Shown: one piece after another, positions 34,977 through 43,007 of the stretch
How positions within the stretch are numbered: the first letter of the stretch is position 1
Layout: the number at the start of each line of letters is the position of its first letter
Assembly (NCBI RefSeq): GCF_002531725.1
Contig: NZ_NWSQ01000013.1
Coordinates: 1 to 64,000 of the forward strand
Source of the DNA: Rhizobium sp. L43
Lineage (GTDB): Bacteria > Pseudomonadota > Alphaproteobacteria > Rhizobiales > Rhizobiaceae
DNA: 64,000 bases
Direction: 5' to 3'
Made by a program: the position numbers and the translations under genes
Notes under the pieces: model-generated
What the model saw: only the letters and a program-made list of their open reading frames with translations
The model's database searches: none
Told to the model about the DNA's origin: nothing

Positions 34977-36518
34977 ATGCCGGAGAATCTGATTATCCGT
35001 GGACTTACGGAGCAGGATGCCAAGCTGTACGCAAAACTTTACCGGGACATCGGGGCTGACACCAAGATCGTCACCATGGACGGCGCGTACGCGGTGATAG
35101 TTACATATCCGTCGGACTGGACCGAACCGGAATGGGAGGGCGGCGGGGAAGAGGAGCAGCCTGAGGTCGCGGAGCAACCGATCGAAACTGCTGCAAATGG
35201 GATGCCCTCCGATCCCGCTCAGACTCAAGTGCCATTCGCTAGCTTTAGCGGATCTTATTCCCAATTTTATTGGCCGACGATAACTGCAGCGGCGAACGCT
35301 CTGGTCGTGTCGCAGCGTACAACTGGAGGGCAGATTATTGGTCGTGAAGGGCGTCGTTTCCTAGCGGATCGCAGCAACGGCAAGCGTTACCATGTTGGTG
35401 TGGATCTGTTCTGTTCCGACGGGGAGGAGGTTGTGGCCTGTGCCAATGGCAAGGTGGTTGCTTTCTTCAAGTTCTACAAGACCAGCACTGGTGAACAAAG
35501 CTACGCACTTCTGATCGATCACGGTGATTTGGTTATCAATTATGGAGAGGTGAAAGCGGATTCGCCCACAAGGTACGGGTGGTCGATCGGGGATAATGTG
35601 ACGGCCGGCCAGAAGATCGCCCGCGTTAGCAGCACAAATATGATCCATTTTGAGGCCTACCGGGCGGGCACGACCGCGAACTCGCGGTGGATGCAGAATG
35701 AACCTAACCCGCCGGCGTCGTTGCGTGACCCAACGCAATTCTTGGTAAAGTTGGCTGTATCCGGCAAGCGCCTAACACCGGGCGGCGTCTCTACCCAGCA
35801 CGAGATCGCCTTTACCGATCCGCTTCCCGGCTCAGCAAGCTGGCATAAGCGATTTTCCGGGCAGCGCTGGCGTTACGACAGCCGCGGAGTCTATACGGAT
35901 GCTGGCGGAGCCGAACCATTGCGCAGCCCGGGCGAACCCGTTACATGCCGGGAGATCCTCAGAATCTACGGCGGCGATATTTTCACTTATGCAAGCAAGC
36001 ATAAAGTGAACCCCGCGCTGATCATCATGACCATTGCAACCGAGAGTGCCTTTGCAATGGAAGATGGGTTCACCGGTCCGCGGACGTTCCGATGGGAAGC
36101 GCACGTGGAAAACAACGACGTCGCCCCTCCTTTCTCAGGTAGTTATTCGGCTGGCCCGATGCAGTGTCTGGCCACAACTGTCCGATATATGTTGCGCGAA
36201 TACCGGACGAAATTTGACCTTGGCGCCTATGACGAATCTGTCGCGTCGGCTATCAGTACTAAGCCCAATCCTCCACTCGCCACGCATCCGCTCTATGATG
36301 CGCCCGCATCGATCGAACTCGGCACAGCCGAAATTCGGATGCGGTGGGCTACCACGCGAGATGATCCGATCCTTGTCGCCGCAGCCTACAACGCCGGTGG
36401 CATTTACGAGTCCACTCACTCGCCTTGGGGTATGCGGGCTTATGACAATCATCTTAACCGCGCAGCCGCGTGGTATGGCGATGCATGCGCGGTGCTAGCC
36501 GAAATTGGAGTGATTTGA
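34977..36518 (+). CDS. Island cargo 2: two-domain peptidoglycan hydrolase (M23 peptidase-like + lytic transglycosylase)
   Basis: A 513-residue protein. Residues 1-48 form a small alpha/beta module (LIIRGLTEQDAKLYAKLYRDI), followed by a Glu/Pro-rich linker. An M23/LytM-like domain covers about 120-250. HVGVD supplies two zinc ligands (about 138) and DHGDLVINYGEV follows, but the usual HLHFE reads MIHFE, so the first His is Met. An SLT lysozyme-like domain covers about 330-500, with the catalytic Glu in IATESAF (about 355), SAGPMQCLATT and AAAYNAGG. There is no signal peptide, although both domains target peptidoglycan, so export by a dedicated secretion or tail apparatus, or release by lysis, is implied. 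The SD GGGGGAAGAG before ATG 34977 is strong. Confidence 0.85.
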   Translation: MPENLIIRGLTEQDAKLYAKLYRDIGADTKIVTMDGAYAVIVTYPSDWTEPEWEGGGEEEQPEVAEQPIETAANGMPSDPAQTQVPFASFSGSYSQFYWPTITAAANALVVSQRTTGGQIIGREGRRFLADRSNGKRYHVGVDLFCSDGEEVVACANGKVVAFFKFYKTSTGEQSYALLIDHGDLVINYGEVKADSPTRYGWSIGDNVTAGQKIARVSSTNMIHFEAYRAGTTANSRWMQNEPNPPASLRDPTQFLVKLAVSGKRLTPGGVSTQHEIAFTDPLPGSASWHKRFSGQRWRYDSRGVYTDAGGAEPLRSPGEPVTCREILRIYGGDIFTYASKHKVNPALIIMTIATESAFAMEDGFTGPRTFRWEAHVENNDVAPPFSGSYSAGPMQCLATTVRYMLREYRTKFDLGAYDESVASAISTKPNPPLATHPLYDAPASIELGTAEIRMRWATTRDDPILVAAAYNAGGIYESTHSPWGMRAYDNHLNRAAAWYGDACAVLAEIGVI

Positions 36519-36566
36519 ACTGAGAAATGCCAAGGTGGCTCGGCAGAGGGAGGGAGGGGAGGGACG

Positions 36567-38003
36567 ATGAACGTCGCAAAGGATCAACGGGTAGCTTTTT
36601 CAACTGTTTTCGATCACCTTGAGAAGGTCGAGGTTTTTGCAAGCGTGCTTGCAGCAGGACTGTTCGCTCTTTTGGTACTGTTTGCGCTGAGCGCAGGCGT
36701 TGCGAGCAGTACGTTGGCCGATGGCATTGTTGTGGCCCTGCGCGCGTTTTCCGTTGGTGTGGCCATAGTCTTTGCCGCGGGCGCGACTGGTGCTTTGCTG
36801 GGATTTCTCTTCGGCATCCCTCGGCTGCTTCAACGACCCGGACCATCGCAACCACAGACTGCGGATCTGCCAAATGGAGCGTCGCAATCTAGCCAACGTC
36901 AGATGGCGGGTGAGCGGTTCTTCAGCACGAATACGAGTTTCGAAGAGATATCGGATTGGCTAACGAAAATAATAATCGGCCTCGGTCTTACTCAGTTCCA
37001 GATGGTCCTCACCTATCTGTATACCGCATCCTTATATGCTGCCTCCTACATATCCCTGTCACCCGTTCCCGCCGCTGCAGCCAATCCGTCTGATGGCAAG
37101 ATTGCTACGGTGGTGGCGTTTTGCCTGATTGTCACGTCCCTGTTTTCTGCGTGTCTCATTGCGTATCTCGAAACACGAACACGCCTTGCCGCGTTGTTTA
37201 CGCGAGCGGAAGTTGCGGCGAGTCAGGAAGCGTTGTTGGACTCGATCTCCAGGCCCATTTCTGACCGGGAGGTAGCAGATCAATCGCAGCGAGCCGGTAG
37301 TCGGCCGGAGCCCGTTACGACACCTGCTACCACCGCCGATCGTGAGCTGCTAACGGTACCGTTGTCGGGGTTACGCTCTTCGTTGGCGATGGCCGCATGG
37401 GGTTCGGCGCAGGCACGAAGCGGAAACTTCGATAAGGCGTTGGAGGGGCTCAATGAGGCGATCACGACCGACCCCGGGAACTCCGGCACACGTCTCCGCC
37501 TGGCCCAGGTACTCCGACTTAAGGGCGATGTGCCAGCCTACCTTGAAGCGGTTCTCAAAGCGGCGGAACTTGATCCGACTAACGTCGAAATAGCGCATGA
37601 AGCCCGATCTGCGCAGCTCGACGCGCTCTATCTGAATCCTCCAGCCAGTTTTCAATACGCGATTCGTTTGGGGAATTATCTCGCCAAGAGTCCGCTGGCC
37701 GATGACCCGAAAATTTGGATGTACACCGCCGCCGCGCGAGGACAAGAATACAAACATAAGATTAAAACAGCTCCCCCGCAGGAGCTTACTGAAATCCGGA
37801 AAGAGGCGCTTGATGCAATAGCGCAGGTGGTAACCCGCGCTCCTGATCCGGAAAGTTCGATCCGTAAGACGCTGCGAGCAACGTACCTTCCAGGATCCGG
37901 TGTTGATGACGACCTACATGTATTCTATCAGGATAAGGACTTCGACGATTTACTCGGTGTTTCTGCTCAGGAGGCGCCGGCCGATGGTGCGCAGAATCCA
38001 TAG
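36567..38003 (+). CDS. Island cargo 3: four-TM protein with TPR-like cytosolic domain
   Basis: A 478-residue protein. Two membrane helices (about 23-45 and 56-82) end in LLGFLFGIPRLLQ. A hydrophilic loop holds the striking block NTSFEEISDWLTKIIIGLGL (about 121-140). Two more helices follow (about 141-165 and 181-203), and then a long soluble domain. Its middle (about 290-345) has TPR-like helical pairs (ARSGNFDKALEGLNEAITTDPGN; LKAAELDPTNVEIA). From memory, the GxPR...NTxxEEISDWLTKIIxGxGL pattern recurs in membrane proteins of unknown function in many bacteria. It starts 48 bp after the hydrolase with GGGAGGGGAGGG upstream, and is probably the last gene of a three-gene operon. Confidence 0.82.
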   Translation: MNVAKDQRVAFSTVFDHLEKVEVFASVLAAGLFALLVLFALSAGVASSTLADGIVVALRAFSVGVAIVFAAGATGALLGFLFGIPRLLQRPGPSQPQTADLPNGASQSSQRQMAGERFFSTNTSFEEISDWLTKIIIGLGLTQFQMVLTYLYTASLYAASYISLSPVPAAAANPSDGKIATVVAFCLIVTSLFSACLIAYLETRTRLAALFTRAEVAASQEALLDSISRPISDREVADQSQRAGSRPEPVTTPATTADRELLTVPLSGLRSSLAMAAWGSAQARSGNFDKALEGLNEAITTDPGNSGTRLRLAQVLRLKGDVPAYLEAVLKAAELDPTNVEIAHEARSAQLDALYLNPPASFQYAIRLGNYLAKSPLADDPKIWMYTAAARGQEYKHKIKTAPPQELTEIRKEALDAIAQVVTRAPDPESSIRKTLRATYLPGSGVDDDLHVFYQDKDFDDLLGVSAQEAPADGAQNP

Positions 38004-38034
38004 GCAGGCATCGCGCAGTGCCTATTGATAAACG

Positions 38035-39060
38035 TCAGCCTGTCGCACGCTGCATGTAGGCGACATAGACTCCAGAGGTAAAGCTTCCGCGGGTTTTCCA
38101 TGCCAGGATCCCATCGCCGTCGCCATCGAAGGACCTTGCGATAGTTGATGCGGCGACCGAAGATCGGGTAGGGGACGTTGCGTAGTTTGACGACCGTGCG
38201 CGTGAGCGGAAGGCGTTGAACTTCGGAGGCATCCAGGAGCCAGTAACCGCCTTGCGCCTTGGCGGGCAACCGAGTCTTGCTGGCCTTGCTTCCGCTGGCG
38301 GGGATGGTGGCTGTCCGATCATGCTGGTTACATACTGGGCGACGTCGTTATCGTTGATTCTGAAAATACGCGGGCTGAGGCAGTGGCCAGGAACGCCGTC
38401 GCTCCGGTGCCGTAGATGGCGAAGATCTGCGGCAGGCTCTGCCAGATGAGGATCGGGGTGCAGTAGGCGCGCAGGAGGCCGGACTGCTTCTCAAGCTGGT
38501 CGAGCGGGCCAAGCACCGCCGCTTCATCCAGCTGCAGCCCGACCTTAAGTTGGGGGGGCCGCTCTTGGCACGAGTGAGGGTTTTCAGGACACAGCCGACC
38601 ATGACCCTCAGCCAAGGCGCATAGACCTCCAGCAGATTCTCGTCAGGTAAAGCGTGGTGGTGACCGTCACGAGGTCGGCCAGGTCGAAACTCGACGCGCC
38701 GGAGAGTGTTGCCCGGCAGGGCCGCCGACCACGGTTCGGTAGCCTCTTGCATGGTCGAGAGAATGGATTTGAATTCAGCGGACAGGTCGCCATGACGTCG
38801 CATGGAGACCTGAAGCGATTTCCGAGGCCGTGATCGACGGAGAATAGTGGGCAATGTTCTCCAGTGTGCTGAGGAAGCTGGAGGATTCCGCGACGGACAT
38901 CCGGCGCACCGTAGCGAGAGGGCGGCTCGCCGGTGGTTCCTGCAGAGTGTGCAGGATTAATGCCTTCAGCAGGGAAATGGCCTTGGTGTCCCAGTGACTG
39001 CTGTTCCCCCCGGGCATCACCATCAGTTTCGCCAGGGCCGCTGCATCATCCGCTTCATGA
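38035..39060 (-). pseudogene. TraG/VirD4-type conjugative coupling protein, frameshifted remnant
   Basis: Reading successive minus-strand frames gives the C-terminal half of a type IV coupling protein. In order: DDAAALAKLMVMPGG and HWDTKAISLLKALILHTLQE (39060-38960), TLENIAHYSPSITASEIASG, LQLDEAAVLGPLDQLEKQSG with LLRAYCTPILIWQSLPQI (Walker B-like region, near 38540-38430), INDNDVAQYVTSMIGQ (about 38330), and the final LLDASEVQRLPLTRTVVKLR. At least three frame changes are needed and the Walker A N-terminus is missing, so it is dead. It is convergent with the relaxase remnant, with the three cargo genes in between. Confidence 0.75.
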
Positions 39061-39092
39061 GAGGTGCCGGCGCGGATGAGCCGATGGTCTTT

Positions 39093-39255
39093 ACTACGCC
39101 GAGCTTTACAAGGAGCGCAATGGAATCGAACGCTTCTTCAACAAGCTCAAGCAATTCCGACGCGTCGCAACCTGATATGACAAACTCCTTGCAACATCAT
39201 GGGCTTCGTCAAACTCGCCGCTATCGCTGGCTCAAATAGTTAAATCGTCGCTACG
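39093..39255 (+). pseudogene. IS5-family transposase, 3' remnant (right edge)
   Basis: Plus-strand copy of the same transposase end as at the left edge: ERNGIERFFNKLKQFRRVAT, then an in-frame TGA (39173-39175) where the left copy has CGA, and a one-base deletion before ATGGGCTTCGTCAAACTCGCC. It keeps the natural TAG end (39237-39239) and the terminal AGTTAAATCGTCGCTACG. It is shorter than the left copy and is the inverted partner closing the island. Confidence 0.85.
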
Positions 39256-39261
39256 ATGCGA

Positions 39262-39313
39262 GGATTGAAAGAGTTAGAGCGTCCTTTGTGCGTCCGAAAG
39301 GACGCATGCTCTA
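39262..39313. repeat. RIME-like palindrome
   Basis: TTAGAGC-GTCCTTTG-TGCGTCC-GAAA-GGACGCA-TGCTCTAA: a nested inverted repeat with a perfect TGCGTCC-GAAA-GGACGCA hairpin. It resembles the second half of the repeat at 12187. It separates the island from the following minus-strand gene and may also act as that gene's terminator. Confidence 0.65.
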
Positions 39314-39730
39314 ATCAGCGAGCCGCGTCACCACCCAGGAATAGCGGGCGGAGACGAAGTGCGCGGGTTTGGTCAGTGTGTCCTTGACGCTTCTGCCCGA
39401 GGGCAGGTGGGCGCGGACCTGCCTGGCGATGCCTTCAGCAAAACCGGCAATCCTCCCTGCGGGTTGGGGCGCTGCGACAGCGACCTCGGGCGCGGCGGCA
39501 GGCAGAGGCGCCGGCTTCGGCGGCTCAGCGGCAGCGAGGGCTTTCGGCGCCTCGCACACCGCGATCACCGAGGGATAGCTGACATTGGCATAGGTTTTCA
39601 GCCGGCGTTCGGCTTCGGCATCGCAAGCGGCAACGGTTTCCCAGCGCTTATCGACCGTCGCGACATAGCTGCACTGGCTGACGGAATCGTCGCAACCGAG
39701 AATGGTCATGGCGATGAGCACCGCTTGCAT
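39311..39730 (-). CDS. Hypothetical exported protein
   Basis: A 139-residue protein with a short hydrophobic start (MQAVLIAMTILGC) that could be a brief signal or lipoprotein signal, three Cys in the N-terminal half (GCDDSVSQC, VAACDAEAE), an Ala/Pro-rich middle, and a basic end. No domain is recognised. The start is at ATG 39730 with GGAGGCA upstream. Its stop lies in the right arm of the RIME-like palindrome. Confidence 0.68.
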   Translation of the reverse strand: MQAVLIAMTILGCDDSVSQCSYVATVDKRWETVAACDAEAERRLKTYANVSYPSVIAVCEAPKALAAAEPPKPAPLPAAAPEVAVAAPQPAGRIAGFAEGIARQVRAHLPSGRSVKDTLTKPAHFVSARYSWVVTRLAD

Positions 39731-39860
39731 ATTCTGCCTCCTTGGCTATTGAACCTGACATCGCCTTAGACGGCGCAATTCCAACCGAAAGAAGGCGAAG
39801 GCATTAACTCTTCGTCACGTCGGGAAAAAATCGCGCCTTTCGCAAGCATTGGGAAACATC

Positions 39861-40319
39861 ATGTCCGTCATCATCGCCCAGGAGCCGCCGCGCCAGGACG
39901 GCGTCATCCGCCTTCTCGATCTTTCCGACGCCTATGCAGGGTCGCTCTATCCCGCGGAAAGCAACCATCTGGTCGACCTCTCCACGCTGGAGAAACCTTC
40001 GGTGAGCTTCCTGGTTGCGCGTAACGACGGCGCGATCGTCGGCTGCTGCGCGCTGGTCGAGGCCGGCGACGGCACGGCGGAGATCAAGCGGATGTTCGTC
40101 GATCCCGAGGCGAGGGGGCTGAGGATCGCCAGCGGCCTGATGAATACGCTCGAAGCAATCGCAGGGGAAAAGCGGCTGACGGCGATCCGGCTCGAAACCG
40201 GCATCTACCAGCCCGAAGCGATCGCTCTCTACCGCAAATACGGTTACCAGGACATCGAGCCGTTCGGCGCTTATCTGCCGGACCCGCTCAGCCTGTTCAT
40301 GGAAAAGCGGCTCGTGTGA
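39861..40319 (+). CDS. GNAT-family N-acetyltransferase
   Basis: A 152-residue single-domain GNAT enzyme that would transfer acetyl from acetyl-CoA to an unknown amine. The acetyl-CoA loop region reads AEIKRMFVDPEARGLRIASGLMNTLE (Q/RxxGxG/A version RGLRIA), followed by RLETGIYQPEAIALYRKYGYQ, the typical C-terminal strand. ATG 39861 follows GGGAAACATC. It is monocistronic and divergent from the upstream gene. Confidence 0.9.
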   Translation: MSVIIAQEPPRQDGVIRLLDLSDAYAGSLYPAESNHLVDLSTLEKPSVSFLVARNDGAIVGCCALVEAGDGTAEIKRMFVDPEARGLRIASGLMNTLEAIAGEKRLTAIRLETGIYQPEAIALYRKYGYQDIEPFGAYLPDPLSLFMEKRLV

Positions 40320-40337
40320 CGATCCGCGACGGCCGGT

Positions 40338-41555
40338 TCAGCCTTCGGCAACGCGCGGGATCGTTTTCGGTGGTCCGGGGACGGTCGGCGGTGCCAGTTC
40401 GTCGATAAGTACCTGCGGTCCCGTCTCGCTCTTGTCGGCGTTGCGGGCTTCGTGGACCCATTCGCGCCAGATGGCGACGATCAGCGCCATCAGCACCGGG
40501 CCGATGAAGAGGCCGAGGAAACCCATCGTCTTGACACCGCCGACGAGGCCGAAAAAGGTCGGCAGGAAGGGCAGCTTGATCGGCCCGCCGACGAGCTTCG
40601 GCCGCAGCGTCTTGTCGACGATGAAGAGTTCGACCGTACCCCAGACGAAAAGACCGATGCCGGCGACATGCGAGCCGCTGGCCAGCAGATAAACCGAGAC
40701 CAGCGTGAAGGAAAGCGGCGCGCCGCCCGGGATCAGCGCCATCACGCCTGTGAGCACGCCGAGCGTGACAGGCGAGGGTACGCCGGCGATCCAGTAGGCG
40801 ACCCCGAGCACGATGCCTTCGCCGATGGCGATCAGCGTCATGCCCATGACGGTGGAGCTGATCGTCGCCGGCACGACCCGGGAAATACGCTCCCAGCGGT
40901 TCGGCAGGATGCGCTCGCCCAGCATGTCGATCTGCTTGGAGAAGGAGAAGCCGTCGCGATAGACGAAGAACAGCGCGATCAGCATGAAGAGAAGCGTCAG
41001 CAGCAGGTGGAAGGCGCCACCGCCGGCCGCAAGCACGGCACGGTAGATATTGCCGATATTGGCGCCGCTGACCGCCTGGATGACCTCGCCGAGAGCGCCG
41101 GGGCTGCCGATATATTTTGTCCAGACTTCATCGAGATAGGCGCCTGCCCAAGGCAGGGCGACGATCCAGTCGGGTGTCGGGGCGCCGGCGCGGTTGGCGT
41201 GGATTGCCCAGGCAACCCAGTTGCGCACTTCGCCCGTCGTATAGGTGACCGCAAGCCCGATCGGGATGACCAGGAAGGTGATGATCATGAGGATGGCGAT
41301 GGTCGCGGCGATCGTCGTATTGCCGCCGACGCGGGCAAGAAGCTTGCGGTAGAGCGGCCAGCTGGCAAAGCCGATGACGAGGGCTGCGAGCACCGGCACG
41401 AGGAAGCCGTAGAAGAAATAGACGCCGGCCGCGACAATCAGGACCAGCAGCCAGCGCGCCGCCGAGATGGAGGGAATCAGCGGCGTGCGCGTTTGCGCCG
41501 ACGATCCGAGCCATCGCGGTTCATGATTGCTTTTCTGACGGTCGAATACACCCAC
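40338..41555 (-). CDS. AI-2E / PerM family permease
   Basis: A 405-residue membrane protein with seven or eight helices, matching the AI-2E transporter family (TqsA/PerM/YdiK). Key segments are VPVLAALVIGFASWPLYRKL, a variable periplasmic stretch, FFVYRDGFSFSKQIDML, GIVLGVAYWIAGVPSPVTLGVLTGVMALIPGGAP, and the conserved ending LGLFIGPVLMALIVAIWREW. The substrate in rhizobia is unknown. The start is a GTG at 41555 with AAGAGGCG upstream, within a basic Gln/Ser N-tail. Confidence 0.9.
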   Translation of the reverse strand: MGVFDRQKSNHEPRWLGSSAQTRTPLIPSISAARWLLVLIVAAGVYFFYGFLVPVLAALVIGFASWPLYRKLLARVGGNTTIAATIAILMIITFLVIPIGLAVTYTTGEVRNWVAWAIHANRAGAPTPDWIVALPWAGAYLDEVWTKYIGSPGALGEVIQAVSGANIGNIYRAVLAAGGGAFHLLLTLLFMLIALFFVYRDGFSFSKQIDMLGERILPNRWERISRVVPATISSTVMGMTLIAIGEGIVLGVAYWIAGVPSPVTLGVLTGVMALIPGGAPLSFTLVSVYLLASGSHVAGIGLFVWGTVELFIVDKTLRPKLVGGPIKLPFLPTFFGLVGGVKTMGFLGLFIGPVLMALIVAIWREWVHEARNADKSETGPQVLIDELAPPTVPGPPKTIPRVAEG

Positions 41556-41670
41556 GCGCGCCTCTTCTTTTTCTTGTACTCTGGTTATGGGCCATCACCC
41601 CCGCGGTTTCAAGGTGCGTAGCCCGAAAGCGTATACAAAGCGTCGCTATTCGACCGTCAGATGCAGCATC

Positions 41671-42810
41671 TTACGATTGCGGACGGCTGAGAATCTTGAA
41701 GGCGTAGAACTGCGTCTTCTGAACGGGCGAGAAGTTGTTGTCGGAGCCAAGGATGAGAACGTCGCTGCCGTCCTTGGCCTTGCCGAGCGACATGGCCTCG
41801 ATATTGTCGGGGACGAGGCTGATCGCTCTCACATCGAGGATCTGGCTCTTGCGGGCGGGGACGACGCGCTGGTCGTTCTTGGCGAGTGAGGCGATGGCGG
41901 ATATGTCGGTCGCATCTGCGAGATCCATCATCATGATCTTGACGTTATTGCCGAAGCCTTCGGCGTAGCTGCGCTCGACGGCGAGCAGGCGGTGATCGTC
42001 GAGGGCTGACATTTCCGACATGCCGTTGTCGTTGCCGCCGTCGGCTTTGGCGGCGGCCTGCGGGATCGGCGAGACCGGGTAGACATATTGGGCCTTCGGC
42101 TCGCCGGTTGCGCCGTCATAACGGATGATGCGCGACAGGCTGCCCGTCGTCAGCGACGGCTTCGGACCATCCTGATAGAGGGCGGCTTCGACGCCGACGA
42201 AAACATCACCCGAGGGCGCGACGGCGAGGTCCTCGAAGGCCAGATTGTCGCGGATGCCGGTCGACTTGTCGGCGGTGGGCGCAAAGCCTTCCGGCAGCTT
42301 GAATTCACGGATGAAGGAACCATCCGGCGAAGCGACGCGGATGAAGGGCGGCAGCAACACCTTGGCGTCGCCTTCGCTGCCCCAGTAGATGCCGTCCTTG
42401 CCGAGGCGGATCGATTCCGGATCGACCGTTTTTGCGGCGAAAGGCTCACCGTTTTTGTCCTTCAGCGTGACCTGCCTGACGATCGAAACGCCCTTGAGAC
42501 CCGAGGCATCGACATCGATGTCGAGCTCGTAGAAGCGGGCCGGCGCCTTGTCCGAGCGATCGTCGCTGATCGCGATATAGTGGCCGGTGGCGGCATCGAA
42601 ATCGAGGCCTGATATGCCGCCGAACTCGACGCCGTTTTCCATGTGGCCGGTGGGGATAACGAATTCACCGAGGTAAGAGAGCGAAATGCCGGCGGCGCAA
42701 TCGCCGAAAGGGCAGGCGGTCTCGAAGGTGGCGCCGATCTCGGTGGCTTTAGCGGTGACGGTGCTGGACAGGAGAACGAACGCGGCAGTCACGAGAAAAC
42801 GCTTGGTCAT
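41671..42810 (-). CDS. Exported esterase-like phytase-family protein
   Basis: A 379-residue protein with a signal peptide (RFLVTAAFVLLSSTVTAKA) and a beta-propeller of the esterase-like activity of phytase family. Typical text is EFGGISGLDFDAATGHYIAISDDRSD, VDPESIRLGKDGIYWGSEGD, and the final LILGSDNNFSPVQKTQFYAFKI. It is periplasmic. Catalytic function is unproven in general for the family. ATG 42810 is standard and the gene is monocistronic. Confidence 0.9.
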   Translation of the reverse strand: MTKRFLVTAAFVLLSSTVTAKATEIGATFETACPFGDCAAGISLSYLGEFVIPTGHMENGVEFGGISGLDFDAATGHYIAISDDRSDKAPARFYELDIDVDASGLKGVSIVRQVTLKDKNGEPFAAKTVDPESIRLGKDGIYWGSEGDAKVLLPPFIRVASPDGSFIREFKLPEGFAPTADKSTGIRDNLAFEDLAVAPSGDVFVGVEAALYQDGPKPSLTTGSLSRIIRYDGATGEPKAQYVYPVSPIPQAAAKADGGNDNGMSEMSALDDHRLLAVERSYAEGFGNNVKIMMMDLADATDISAIASLAKNDQRVVPARKSQILDVRAISLVPDNIEAMSLGKAKDGSDVLILGSDNNFSPVQKTQFYAFKILSRPQS

Positions 42811-43007
42811 GACAAATATCCGGCAAGGGGTTGAAAACGGTTCCGAACCGGCGCCGCCGCTCCCTCAAGGAGAAGGCGCGCCAACCGCTTCATGCGCCGA
42901 TTGTTTGACGGAGTTGTTACGGTTCTTCGTCAGTTCCGTGAAATCGAAGATGCTAAAATGCGGGCCGCGCCGAACCCTGTCTATCCGACCGTTCGGAGCG
43001 CGTTTTT

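Larger units (their letters stand above)
32791..39255. mobile_element. Accessory island bracketed by inverted IS5-family remnants
   Basis: About 6.5 kb between the stop of the DUF2336 gene and the RIME-like repeat at 39262. Both edges carry the 3' part of the same IS5-family transposase, in opposite orientation and pointing outward, each with AGTTAAATCGTC-CTACG just past the transposase end. Inside are a truncated MobA/MobL-type relaxase (left), a decayed TraG/VirD4-type coupling protein (right), and three intact genes between them. Base composition is clearly lower in GC in parts; I count 23 G/C in 34141-34200. The layout suggests a captured piece of a mobilisable plasmid or integrative element. 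Confidence 0.8.
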
